Of a stretch of 10,077 nucleotides of DNA, positions 1 through 6,458 are shown piece by piece. The translations under genes and the position numbers were made by a program. The first letter of the stretch is position 1; each line of letters opens with the position of its first letter. The DNA comes from Pseudomonadota bacterium (GTDB lineage: Bacteria > Pseudomonadota > Gammaproteobacteria > Burkholderiales > Casimicrobiaceae), in NCBI GenBank assembly GCA_029571495.1, contig JAKPSO010000623.1, positions 1-10,077 of the forward strand, given 5' to 3'. The notes beneath the pieces were generated by a model. The model worked only from the letters and a program-made list of their open reading frames with translations. It was not told the DNA's origin and made no database searches.

Positions 1-297
1 TGGGTTGCGCACCACGACGCGCGTTGGTTTGCTGACCCGGAAGATTTCAAACCGGAGCGCTTTGTCGCTGGCGCGGAGAGTCCGCCGCGCGGGGCGTGGA
101 TGCCGTTTGGTGCCGGGCCACGTGTCTGCATCGGCCAACACTTTGCGATGCTCGAGATGACGCTCGTGGCGGCGATGTTGATGCAACGTTATGCGCTGTC
201 CCTCGACAGCGCGAATTCCGAGCGCCCCGATGGCGTCATGAATGTGACGCTCCGGCCACGCGGTGGAATGCGCGTGCGGTTTTCGCGTACGACGTAA
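1..297 (+). CDS. Cytochrome P450, C-terminal fragment (5' end outside window)
   Basis: This is the last 98 codons of a haem-thiolate monooxygenase; the reading frame is open from base 1 and stops at TAA 295-297. Two family signatures are visible. The PERF-type motif is DFKPERF at fragment residues 15-21. The haem-binding loop is FGAGPRVCIG at residues 36-45, matching FxxGxRxCxG, with the proximal haem-ligand cysteine at fragment residue 43 (codon 127-129). The following helix, GQHFAMLEMTLVAAMLMQRY, is the usual L-helix after the cysteine. P450s activate O2 with electrons from a reductase or ferredoxin to hydroxylate a substrate. The substrate-recognition parts lie upstream of the window, so neither substrate nor subfamily can be given. 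The next gene begins 33 bases downstream on the same strand and may share the transcript. Family assignment is very secure. Confidence 0.95.
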   Translation, partial: WVAHHDARWFADPEDFKPERFVAGAESPPRGAWMPFGAGPRVCIGQHFAMLEMTLVAAMLMQRYALSLDSANSERPDGVMNVTLRPRGGMRVRFSRTT

Positions 298-330
298 GAC
301 AATAACAAAACAACACGTTGAGGTGGCCGC

Positions 331-699
331 TTGCTCTACATCGCCATTGCTTTGATCGTCGCAACCGGCATCGCGCACTCGTATCTCGGTGAGCGCTATC
401 TGTTGATCCGGCTGTTCAGGCGCGACAATTTGCCGAAAATATTGGGCAGCGCGGCGTTCACCATTGGTACGCTTCGTTTCGTGTGGCACCTCTTGACCGT
501 CACTTGGTTTGGCTTCGCGTACTTGTTGTTTGTTGCGCTTCATGCCCCCGTAAGCACGGGTGACGTATTGCGCACGTTTGGCGTCGTTTCCCTAATGTCG
601 GCCACGTTTCCACTGTTCTTTGCGCGCGGGAAGCACTTGTCGTGGATCGTGTTCCTTACGATTGGGGGGTTGTTACTGTTTGCCGCGGCGGGTCACTAG
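331..699 (+). CDS. Small integral membrane protein of unknown function
   Basis: I do not recognise a named family. The 122-residue product is very hydrophobic, with about four predicted membrane spans: residues 1-18, roughly 38-70 (probably two passes around the WHLLTVTWFGF stretch), 80-97 and 103-121. Between the first two spans is a short basic segment, RYLLIRLFRRDNLPK, expected to be cytoplasmic. The start chosen is TTG at 331, because a GAGG Shine-Dalgarno-like sequence at 320-323 sits seven bases before it and no ATG in this frame fits the first hydrophobic segment. It lies 33 bases after the P450 gene and may be co-transcribed, but nothing in the sequence ties it to P450 chemistry. Its stop (697-699) is 19 bases from the stop of the convergent gene. 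An inner-membrane location is inferred from hydrophobicity alone. Confidence 0.8.
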   Translation: MLYIAIALIVATGIAHSYLGERYLLIRLFRRDNLPKILGSAAFTIGTLRFVWHLLTVTWFGFAYLLFVALHAPVSTGDVLRTFGVVSLMSATFPLFFARGKHLSWIVFLTIGGLLLFAAAGH

Positions 700-705
700 A
701 TCACC

Positions 706-722
706 TTGATCAGTGTGATCAA
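706..722. repeat. Short inverted repeat between convergent stop codons
   Basis: A perfect 7-bp inverted repeat, TTGATCA / TGATCAA, with a three-base centre (713-715) lies between the stop of the membrane-protein gene and the stop of the exported-protein gene, overlapping the latter's TGA. A GATCAC/GTGATC pairing is an alternative fold. There is no T-run on either side, so it is not a standard intrinsic terminator. It could still slow or end transcription in both directions, or simply be chance. Confidence 0.4.
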
Positions 723-1462
723 AGCTTCGGCGGCACATCCGAAAACACGAACGTCGGCTGCCATTCCTTCCAGCGCGGATCGAGCCGGAACGTGAGCACG
801 CCCTTCTCGTCCGCGGTAAACGTTTTGATGGCGCGGCCATCTTTCATAATCTTGAGCGTTTGGCCCTTCGGCTCGGGATATGTGATGGGAATGTCCACGT
901 TCGTGATAGATGGGAAAAACAGCATGTAGCCCAGCCATCCGAGCACGTCTTTCGCGGCAGTTTGGAGCTGGCGCACGGTTTCCTCCACCTCGGCATACGG
1001 AATTTCGCCAGCGATCGACCAGTTGATGCCCAGTGAGATGGAGCCACCGATCATGCCCTTGGGTTGGTTGCTGCGCAGCTCAGCGTCCGTGTTGTACATA
1101 TCCGCGCGCAACGGTAGCTTCACCGTGCCGTCCGGCGCGATGGGTATTGGAATGCTCAGCTTGTCGTTGACCAGTGCGACACGCACATCCGACAGCTGTA
1201 CTTTTGGATCTTTCGTAGTGACCTTAATCTGCAACGCCACGCGATCAATCTTCGAATCTTGCAAGCGTTTCAGCCGCTCATAGATCGAGTCGTAGGGCAT
1301 GACCGCCGCGTTTTTTGGGCTGATGAGCACCACCTCTTCAACGCGCTCAACGGCGGCGTTGCCTGTGGCCGGGCTGTCGGTCGCGTACGCCGCATGCGGC
1401 GTTAGCAAAAGCGCGCACAACACGGGCATTAGGCGTAGGTAGATACTTGTTTCAAACGTCAT
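719..1462 (-). CDS. Exported protein of unknown function
   Basis: The product is 247 residues from the chosen ATG (1460-1462). It starts with a likely Sec signal peptide: hydrophobic core about residues 8-20 and a plausible cleavage site after AYA at 25-27. The open frame runs a further 55 codons upstream, but that part places the hydrophobic segment internally, so the later start is preferred; the ribosome-binding site is weak (TGGAA). The mature protein has a soluble N-terminal half beginning near YDSIYERLKRLQDSKIDRVA and a short hydrophobic stretch at about 173-184 (VLGWLGYMLFFP). A Gly/Ser-rich beta-like region (GMIGGSISLGINW, 137-149) precedes this stretch. The first half loosely recalls DUF2987-type proteins by pattern, but I cannot verify that and assign no function. 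A periplasmic or envelope location is inferred. It is divergent from aqpZ across a 179-base gap. Confidence 0.75.
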   Translation of the reverse strand: MTFETSIYLRLMPVLCALLLTPHAAYATDSPATGNAAVERVEEVVLISPKNAAVMPYDSIYERLKRLQDSKIDRVALQIKVTTKDPKVQLSDVRVALVNDKLSIPIPIAPDGTVKLPLRADMYNTDAELRSNQPKGMIGGSISLGINWSIAGEIPYAEVEETVRQLQTAAKDVLGWLGYMLFFPSITNVDIPITYPEPKGQTLKIMKDGRAIKTFTADEKGVLTFRLDPRWKEWQPTFVFSDVPPKL

Positions 1463-1573
1463 CGTTTTATTCCACAAAATTAAGCCAACCATACGACGTA
1501 AGGTTTCGCCAATAAGTTCCGCGAGTTTCAGAGTTTTGAATCCCCACCGCCCAGCAGTTTCAGGCCAGTCTGA

Positions 1574-1602
1574 TTGACGTGCGCGCAACGCGGCGATGTA
1601 AT
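1574..1602 (+). promoter_or_regulatory. Sigma-70-type promoter of aqpZ
   Basis: The -35 box TTGACG (1574-1579, 5 of 6 to TTGACA) and the -10 box TGTAAT (1597-1602, 5 of 6 to TATAAT) are separated by exactly 17 bases. Transcription would begin near 1609, giving a leader of about 33 bases before the aqpZ ATG at 1642. The spacing and both near-consensus boxes make this the best housekeeping promoter in the window. It also argues that the aqpZ frame does not begin upstream at 1579. Confidence 0.6.
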
Positions 1603-1641
1603 CACAGTGCTGCGATAGGTCAGCCAATCATGGGGAACATA

Positions 1642-2343
<702 letters not shown>

Positions 2344-2359
2344 GCCAACGACGCACAAC

Positions 2360-2388
2360 AAAAAGGGCGACAGATGTCGCCCTTTTTT
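2360..2388. terminator. Intrinsic terminator after aqpZ, probably bidirectional
   Basis: The 7-bp stem GGGCGAC (2365-2371) / GTCGCCC (2376-2382) with loop AGAT is followed by six Ts (2383-2388) and preceded by five As (2360-2364). It begins 17 bases after the aqpZ stop. Because the As become a U-run on the opposite strand, it can also end the transcript of the convergent dioxygenase gene, whose stop is at 2410. Confidence 0.9.
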
Positions 2389-2409
2389 CATTGCCCAACC
2401 CACTTGCGA

Positions 2410-3294
2410 TTAGCTACGCATCCAAGCGCTCCCCCACAGGTTTAGTGCCCGCGGACCATGCGGCCACTCGCGATACGCTTGATCGGCGGTCATGAGTTCC
2501 AGCTCCGAAGAAAACTCCACTTTGTAGCCGTCGGGGTCTTCGATCATGAAGAACAAATTGTTGCCCACGCCATGTCGACCGGGTCCCCACCAAATTGGTA
2601 TTTCGAGATCGCCACAATGGTCCGCCCAGTCGCGAATCGCGTTCCAGTTCGGCATCTCATAGGCATGATGATCGGGCCCCGCATGTGGCGCACGAAACAC
2701 CGCGATGCTGTGATGCTCGGCATCCGATCGCAGGAAAGCGGACGACAAATCACCATCCGTATCGACCACGCGATCCGACTCCATAAAGCCGAGTACATCG
2801 CGGTAGAAGTCGAGCATGTTGTTCGTCTGCGTCGACGCGCTCACGAAGTGTTGCAGGCGACCCGGCAGCGGCAACGTGTCCGGGTCCGCGTCGTCCGGTA
2901 AATTCGCCGACACCTTCACTGGAGCGGCACAGAAGACCAGACGACGACCGTCCGGATCAACGATCTCAAAGGCGCTCGGGCCAAACGTATCGCTCGCGGC
3001 AAGCGACGTCAGTGCGACACCTTTCGCCGCCAGCTGTGATTGGTAGGCGTGCAACTGCGCCGCATCAGGAAACGTAAACGCAACGCGCGGCACCGTCTTC
3101 GCCGGTCCTACGCTAAATCGCATGATGCGATCCGCTCCATCGAGTTGCCATGTCTTCCCGTCGAGCTGCGACAACGTGTCACTGAGTAAGAGCGCATACC
3201 ACTCAGCGCAGGCTTGAGCATCGGGCGTTGCGCGTTCGACCATCAGCAGGCGAGCGTTCCACAACGGGCGGGCGGGGTCGAATGTCGTCTTCAT
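2410..3294 (-). CDS. Extradiol ring-cleavage dioxygenase of the VOC/glyoxalase fold (type I)
   Basis: The product is 294 residues in two consecutive VOC-fold modules, about 14-126 and 144-265, the usual layout of type I extradiol dioxygenases that open catechol rings using Fe(II) or Mn(II). The second module carries the expected ligand pattern: H149 (LQHFVSAS), H209 or H210 (GPDHHAYEM) and E260 (GYKVEFSSE). It also has a conserved active-site histidine at H241 in RHGVGNNLFFMIEDPDG. The first module keeps the fold signature FEIVDPDGRRLVF but lacks the metal residues, which is normal for the family. The substrate cannot be read from sequence and no other catabolic gene is adjacent. The ATG at 3294 is preferred because the first module begins soon after it; an in-frame ATG at 3330 would add 12 residues, and neither has a strong ribosome-binding site. 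It lies downstream of the amtB terminator, so it should need its own promoter, which I could not identify. Confidence 0.88.
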   Translation of the reverse strand: MKTTFDPARPLWNARLLMVERATPDAQACAEWYALLLSDTLSQLDGKTWQLDGADRIMRFSVGPAKTVPRVAFTFPDAAQLHAYQSQLAAKGVALTSLAASDTFGPSAFEIVDPDGRRLVFCAAPVKVSANLPDDADPDTLPLPGRLQHFVSASTQTNNMLDFYRDVLGFMESDRVVDTDGDLSSAFLRSDAEHHSIAVFRAPHAGPDHHAYEMPNWNAIRDWADHCGDLEIPIWWGPGRHGVGNNLFFMIEDPDGYKVEFSSELELMTADQAYREWPHGPRALNLWGSAWMRS

Positions 3295-3404
3295 GAGGCG
3301 AAATGTACTCTGCCGAAAGCATGTCTGCATCGGCCGTCCATGACCAGCGGCAGATGTTCTCCGACGACTTGACGCGCTGCGCGCACATTTCCCCGCAAAT
3401 AGGC

Positions 3405-3432
3405 AAAAAAATACCCGCCGAAGCGGGTATTT
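3405..3432 (-). terminator. Intrinsic terminator of the porin-glnK-amtB operon
   Basis: Read on the minus strand, the stem ATACCCGC (3430-3423) / GCGGGTAT (3418-3411) is capped by the stable tetraloop TTCG and followed by seven consecutive Ts, counting the last stem base (3411-3405). The stem can extend by two A-T pairs. It lies 57 bases beyond the amtB stop codon and about 110 bases before the dioxygenase start, so it separates the two transcription units. Confidence 0.92.
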
Positions 3433-3488
3433 CCTTCTTGTTCCGGTTGTTGGTGGCCCGGAACTCGAAACGGTTTGACCGTGGGCGA

Positions 3489-5069
3489 TTACCGGCTGTA
3501 AGCGGTTTCGCCGTGGGCCACGATGTCGAGACCTTCGCGTTGTTCGTCATCCGCTACACGCAGACCGACGATCAGATCAGCTACTTTGAACGCGATGAAG
3601 GCGACCACTGCGGTCCACACGATGGTGACGCCGACGCTCTTGGCTTGCACGATCACTTGATCCATGATCGAGTAGTCAGCAGCCTTGATGACCGATGCGG
3701 TAACCCAATCGGACACGTAACCAGGACCGCCGAGTTTGGGGCTGTTGAATACACCCGTGATGATCGCGCCGAACATACCGCCGAGGGCATGCACACCGAA
3801 CACATCAAGCGCATCGTCAACCTTGAGCATCTTCTTGAGACCCGACACGCCCCAGAGGCAGAGCGGGCCAACGATGATGCCAATAACGAGCGCGCCGACC
3901 AAGCCGACGTTACCGGCAGCTGGCGTGATGGCGACGAGGCCAGCCACTGCACCGGAAGCGGCGCCGAGCATCGAAGGTTTGCCTTTGAGGAACCATTCAG
4001 CAAGGATCCACGACAGCACAGCGGCGGCCGTTGCGATGAACGTGTTCAGGAAGGCGAGGCCTGCGGTGCCGTTGGCTTCAAGTGCAGAACCTGCGTTAAA
4101 GCCGAACCAACCCACCCACAGAAGCGATGCGCCGATCATGGTAAGCACCAGCGAGTGCGGTGGGAAGGCTTCTTTGCCGTAGCCAACGCGCTTGCCGACC
4201 AAGTACGCACCGACGAGACCTGCAACACCAGCGTTGATGTGAACGACCGTGCCGCCCGCGAAGTCAAGCGCGCCCCACTGCCACAACAAACCACCTTTGG
4301 CCGATTCGGCAGCGGACTTAGCAGCATCGAGACCCGTGAAGGCATCAGGACCGCTCCAGAACCACACCATATGGGCGATTGGGATGTAGCTGAACGTGAA
4401 CCAAATGACCATGAAGATCAGCACAGCCGAGAACTTCATACGCTCAGCGAAAGCGCCGACGATCAGCGCGCAGGTGATGCCAGCGAAAGTCGCTTGGAAC
4501 GCCATGAACACGATTTCAGGGATGACGACGCCTTTGCTAAACGTTGCAGCGTTCGCAAATGCGCCCGTAGCAGCATCAAACAAGCCCGCGCCGAACACGC
4601 GACTGCTGCCGCCAAAGAAGGCGTTGCCTTCGGTGAACGCGAAGCTGTAGCCGTAAACGAGCCAGAGCACGACGATCAACGAGAAGGTGACCATAACTTG
4701 CATGAGCACGGAGAGCACGTTCTTCGAGCGCACGAGGCCGCCGTAGAAGAGCGCGAGGCCCGGCACCGTCATGAGGATCACGAGAAGCGTCGAAACCATC
4801 ATCCAGGCGGTGTCGCCTTTGTTGGGTTCCGGTGCTTTCGCTGCAGGCGCAGCAGCGGGTGCTGCGGCGGCTGGGGTTGTTGCTGCTGCGGCTGGGGCAG
4901 CCGCGGCGGGTGCGGCTTCTGCAGGCTTCGCGGCTTCGGCGGGTTTCGCGTCAGCCGGTTTGGCTTCGGCGGCAGGTGCCGGCGCGGCAGCGGGTGCCTG
5001 TGCCATCACCGGGCTCACGCCGAGTGTGAATGCGGCGCAGAGGGCGCCAAGGAAAAAACGTAGCTTCAT
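3489..5069 (-). CDS. amtB: Ammonium channel AmtB with signal peptide and Ala/Pro-rich N-terminal linker
   Basis: Amt/Rh channel that moves ammonium/ammonia across the inner membrane. From ATG 5069 the product is 526 residues: signal peptide about 1-23 (cleavage near VMA), a low-complexity Ala/Pro/Lys/Glu linker about 24-83, then the Amt domain 84-526. Visible hallmarks are GLALFYGGLVRSKNVLS (104-120) and the twin pore histidines H277 (GGTVVHINAG) and H427 (DVFGVHALGG). The C-terminal tail ends GLDIVAHGETAYSR, the cytosolic part that engages GlnK in this family. The start is set by GGGGGA at 5078-5083, eight bases upstream. The frame runs 25 codons further into glnK, but those codons lack a signal peptide and a better site. 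Only 16 bases separate it from the glnK stop, so it is co-transcribed and blocked by GlnK when nitrogen is sufficient (family knowledge). The linker is far longer than in E. coli AmtB. Confidence 0.97.
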   Translation of the reverse strand: MKLRFFLGALCAAFTLGVSPVMAQAPAAAPAPAAEAKPADAKPAEAAKPAEAAPAAAAPAAAATTPAAAAPAAAPAAKAPEPNKGDTAWMMVSTLLVILMTVPGLALFYGGLVRSKNVLSVLMQVMVTFSLIVVLWLVYGYSFAFTEGNAFFGGSSRVFGAGLFDAATGAFANAATFSKGVVIPEIVFMAFQATFAGITCALIVGAFAERMKFSAVLIFMVIWFTFSYIPIAHMVWFWSGPDAFTGLDAAKSAAESAKGGLLWQWGALDFAGGTVVHINAGVAGLVGAYLVGKRVGYGKEAFPPHSLVLTMIGASLLWVGWFGFNAGSALEANGTAGLAFLNTFIATAAAVLSWILAEWFLKGKPSMLGAASGAVAGLVAITPAAGNVGLVGALVIGIIVGPLCLWGVSGLKKMLKVDDALDVFGVHALGGMFGAIITGVFNSPKLGGPGYVSDWVTASVIKAADYSIMDQVIVQAKSVGVTIVWTAVVAFIAFKVADLIVGLRVADDEQREGLDIVAHGETAYSR

Positions 5070-5085
5070 GGTCTGGGTCCCCCGC

Positions 5086-5424
5086 TTAGAGCGCGTCCGG
5101 ACCGGTTTCACCGGTGCGAATGCGAATGACTTGTTCGACTTCAAAAACGAAGATCTTGCCGTCGCCGATCTTGCCGGTATTCGCGGCCTTTTCGATGGCC
5201 TCGATTACGCGTTCAACGAGCTCGGTTTTGACCGCGACTTCGACTTTCACCTTGGGCAGAAAATCAACGACGTATTCCGCGCCGCGATAGAGTTCGGTGT
5301 GGCCTTTTTGGCGACCAAATCCTTTGACTTCGGTCACCGTAATGCCCTGCATTCCAACGCCGGCGAGGGCTTCACGCACCTCGTCGAGCTTGAAGGGTTT
5401 AATGATGGCGCTAATGAGTTTCAT
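5086..5424 (-). CDS. glnK: PII nitrogen regulatory protein GlnK
   Basis: Trimeric PII signalling protein of 112 residues, the standard length. It binds ATP/ADP and 2-oxoglutarate and reports nitrogen status. The T-loop contains Y51 (ELYRGAEYVVDF), the usual uridylylation target of GlnD. The B-loop TGKIGDGK lies at 83-90, and the C-loop arginines are R101 and R103. When de-uridylylated, PII proteins encoded next to amtB plug the channel from the cytosol. Its place between a porin gene (21-base gap) and amtB (16-base gap) supports the name glnK rather than glnB. Sequence alone does not fully separate the two paralogues in betaproteobacteria, where the amtB-linked copy is variously called glnK, glnJ or glnY. 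The ATG has a strong AGGGGGA site at 5432-5438, seven bases away. Confidence 0.96.
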   Translation of the reverse strand: MKLISAIIKPFKLDEVREALAGVGMQGITVTEVKGFGRQKGHTELYRGAEYVVDFLPKVKVEVAVKTELVERVIEAIEKAANTGKIGDGKIFVFEVEQVIRIRTGETGPDAL

Positions 5425-5445
5425 GCAGCGATCCCCCTGAGTTGA

Positions 5446-6225
5446 TTAGAACGATTTGGTGTACTTGATGAGTGCGTAGGCGGTCGTTTTGCCTTGGAAC
5501 TTCTCGCCGGGTGGCGTATAGAAACCTTTGTCTGCATCCGTTGCGGTCACGCCGCCGGAGAGAGCGAAGCCGTTGCCGAAGTCGTAGGCGAGCTCAACTT
5601 TGCCGTCGGTGTACGAACCGGCGCTGTTGTTCTTGATTCCTTGATGACCGACGTGAACGTTCAACGTGACGTTGTCCACAACAGGGAACGCGCCGTTCAA
5701 TTCGAGGTAGTAGCTACCGCGAGCGTTCGGGATCGCGAAGATCGAAGGCGACACGGTGTGCGAGTATTTCGCCGTGAACATCTTGTACGTACCAGCAACA
5801 TACAGCTCGGTCGTGTCGGCGCGCGTTGCACCTGTTTTGAGGGAGCCGGGGTAGTAGTACTGCAACACACCCACGTCGTAGCCGAAGTCGCCTACCGTGC
5901 CTTTGTAGCCACCGTAGATATCGATCTCGGCGCTGCCATTGGAGATGCTGTAGTCCTTCAACCAACGAATCGAAGAGCCCCAAGTGCCGATATAGAAACC
6001 GGCTTCCGGTGCGTAGTCAGCGCCGAGTTGCAGGGCGGGCTTGAAGCCGGATTGGTTCAGGCCGCGATAGATGTAGGAGCTGGCGATGCCGATGTTCGCC
6101 GAGAACGGCGAGGCTGGCTCGGCGGCTGGGGCCGGTGCTGCTGGAGCGGGAGCGGTTTGCGCGATAGCGGCACTGGCGAGCAGCGTGGCAACAGCGGCGG
6201 CGAGGAGGGATTGTTTACGTTTCAT
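5446..6225 (-). CDS. TorF-family putative outer-membrane porin, first gene of the glnK-amtB operon
   Basis: The product is 259 residues with a clear Sec signal peptide (MKRKQSLLAAAVATLLASAAIAQ, cleavage near residue 22) and a short Ala/Pro-rich spacer to about residue 38. The remainder shows alternating beta-strand patterning typical of a small outer-membrane barrel. It ends in phenylalanine (LIKYTKSF), the C-terminal signature recognised by the Bam machinery. The segment ANIGIASSYIYRGLNQSGFKPALQLGADY near the N-terminus is characteristic of the proteobacterial TorF/TIGR02001 group (recognised from memory, not searched). The solute is not established for the family. Its position directly ahead of glnK and amtB, under a sigma-54 promoter, suggests passage of ammonium or another nitrogen source through the outer membrane; that is inference. 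The start is supported by AGGAG at 6234-6238, eight bases upstream. Confidence 0.88.
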   Translation of the reverse strand: MKRKQSLLAAAVATLLASAAIAQTAPAPAAPAPAAEPASPFSANIGIASSYIYRGLNQSGFKPALQLGADYAPEAGFYIGTWGSSIRWLKDYSISNGSAEIDIYGGYKGTVGDFGYDVGVLQYYYPGSLKTGATRADTTELYVAGTYKMFTAKYSHTVSPSIFAIPNARGSYYLELNGAFPVVDNVTLNVHVGHQGIKNNSAGSYTDGKVELAYDFGNGFALSGGVTATDADKGFYTPPGEKFQGKTTAYALIKYTKSF

Positions 6226-6300
6226 CGTGATGACTCCTGAATATGTGAAGCAAGGTCTTTGTTGTTTGGCAGTACGAAATCAATATTTCCGACAGTGAAT

Positions 6301-6316
6301 TGCAAGCGCCGTGCCA
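6301..6316 (-). promoter_or_regulatory. Sigma-54 (RpoN) promoter of the porin-glnK-amtB operon
   Basis: The minus strand reads TGGCACGGCGCTTGCA from 6316 to 6301. This matches the -24/-12 consensus TGGCACG-N4-TTGCA at every specified base, with the flanking C before TGG also fitting. The invariant GG (-24) and GC (-12) have the required spacing. Transcription would start near 6290, leaving a leader of about 65 bases before the porin ATG at 6225. Sigma-54 promoters need an enhancer-binding activator; NtrC is the natural candidate for a glnK-amtB operon. Confidence 0.88.
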
Positions 6317-6346
6317 GCGGTAAATTCAGCGGAAACCCGGATTGAA

Positions 6347-6361
6347 GCGCTCATTCGGTGC
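6347..6361 (-). promoter_or_regulatory. Proximal NtrC-like binding site
   Basis: The minus strand reads GCACCGAATGAGCGC. It follows the layout of the NtrC enhancer element (a GCACC half, a spacer, then a TGGTGC-like half): the first half is perfect and the second is degenerate. Its centre is about 64 bases upstream of the predicted sigma-54 start. The assignment rests on position, the sister site 40 bp away and operon content. The match alone would not be decisive. Confidence 0.5.
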
Positions 6362-6386
6362 GTTTTGCTGCGGCGCAGCGAAACAC

Positions 6387-6401
6387 GCGTCAAATCGGTG
6401 C
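6387..6401 (-). promoter_or_regulatory. Distal NtrC-like binding site
   Basis: The minus strand reads GCACCGATTTGACGC, with a perfect GCACC half and a degenerate second half. It shares GCACCGA plus several further bases with the proximal site. The two are offset by exactly 40 bases, close to four helical turns, so bound dimers would lie on the same DNA face, as suits cooperative NtrC binding. Its centre is about 104 bases upstream of the predicted start. It overlaps the larger inverted repeat at 6391-6416. Confidence 0.5.
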
Positions 6402-6416
6402 ATTGCGCCCGATTTG
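6391..6416. repeat. Inverted repeat CAAATCGG-N10-CCGATTTG in the porin/ubiK intergenic region
   Basis: Two perfect 8-bp arms (6391-6398 and 6409-6416) surround a ten-base centre. Arm spacing of about 18 bp centre to centre suits a dimeric DNA-binding protein. It overlaps the distal NtrC-like box and lies 43 bases before the ubiK start. It may therefore be an operator for either divergent unit, or part of an extended NtrC element. Confidence 0.45.
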
Positions 6417-6458
6417 CGCCGAGAGCGGAGTCAAAGCAGCGTTTGCTACACTTTTCGC

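Noticed and set aside
1463..1627. 55-codon N-terminal extension of the exported protein
   Set aside because: It would place the signal peptide internally, and it overlaps the aqpZ promoter on the other strand. No better ribosome-binding site supports it.
4840..4985. GC-rich repeat-like stretch of gctgcggcg units that could suggest a DNA repeat array
   Set aside because: It is codon repetition encoding the Ala/Pro/Lys/Glu linker of AmtB, with no fixed repeat unit or spacer.
3303..5063. Very long plus-strand open frame (586 codons) opposite amtB
   Set aside because: It is the antisense shadow of amtB and its linker. Its product is rich in His, Asp, Arg and Glu and ends in a Gly/Cys/Arg-rich run without family features, it crosses the operon terminator, and amtB is unmistakable on the other strand.
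4771..5445. Plus-strand open frame (224 codons) with a long Ala/Gly stretch opposite glnK and the amtB start
   Set aside because: The Ala/Gly run is the complement of the AmtB Ala/Pro linker, and glnK on the minus strand is complete with all PII motifs.
5494..6240. Plus-strand open frame (248 codons) opposite the porin gene
   Set aside because: It mirrors the porin codons, has a Val/Arg/Gly-heavy composition without motifs and covers the porin ribosome-binding site. The porin has a signal peptide and barrel signature.
6342..6458. Upstream in-frame extension of ubiK starting at 6342
   Set aside because: It would read through both NtrC-like sites, has a Cys/Arg-rich composition unlike the family, and the UbiK family begins at the ATG at 6459.
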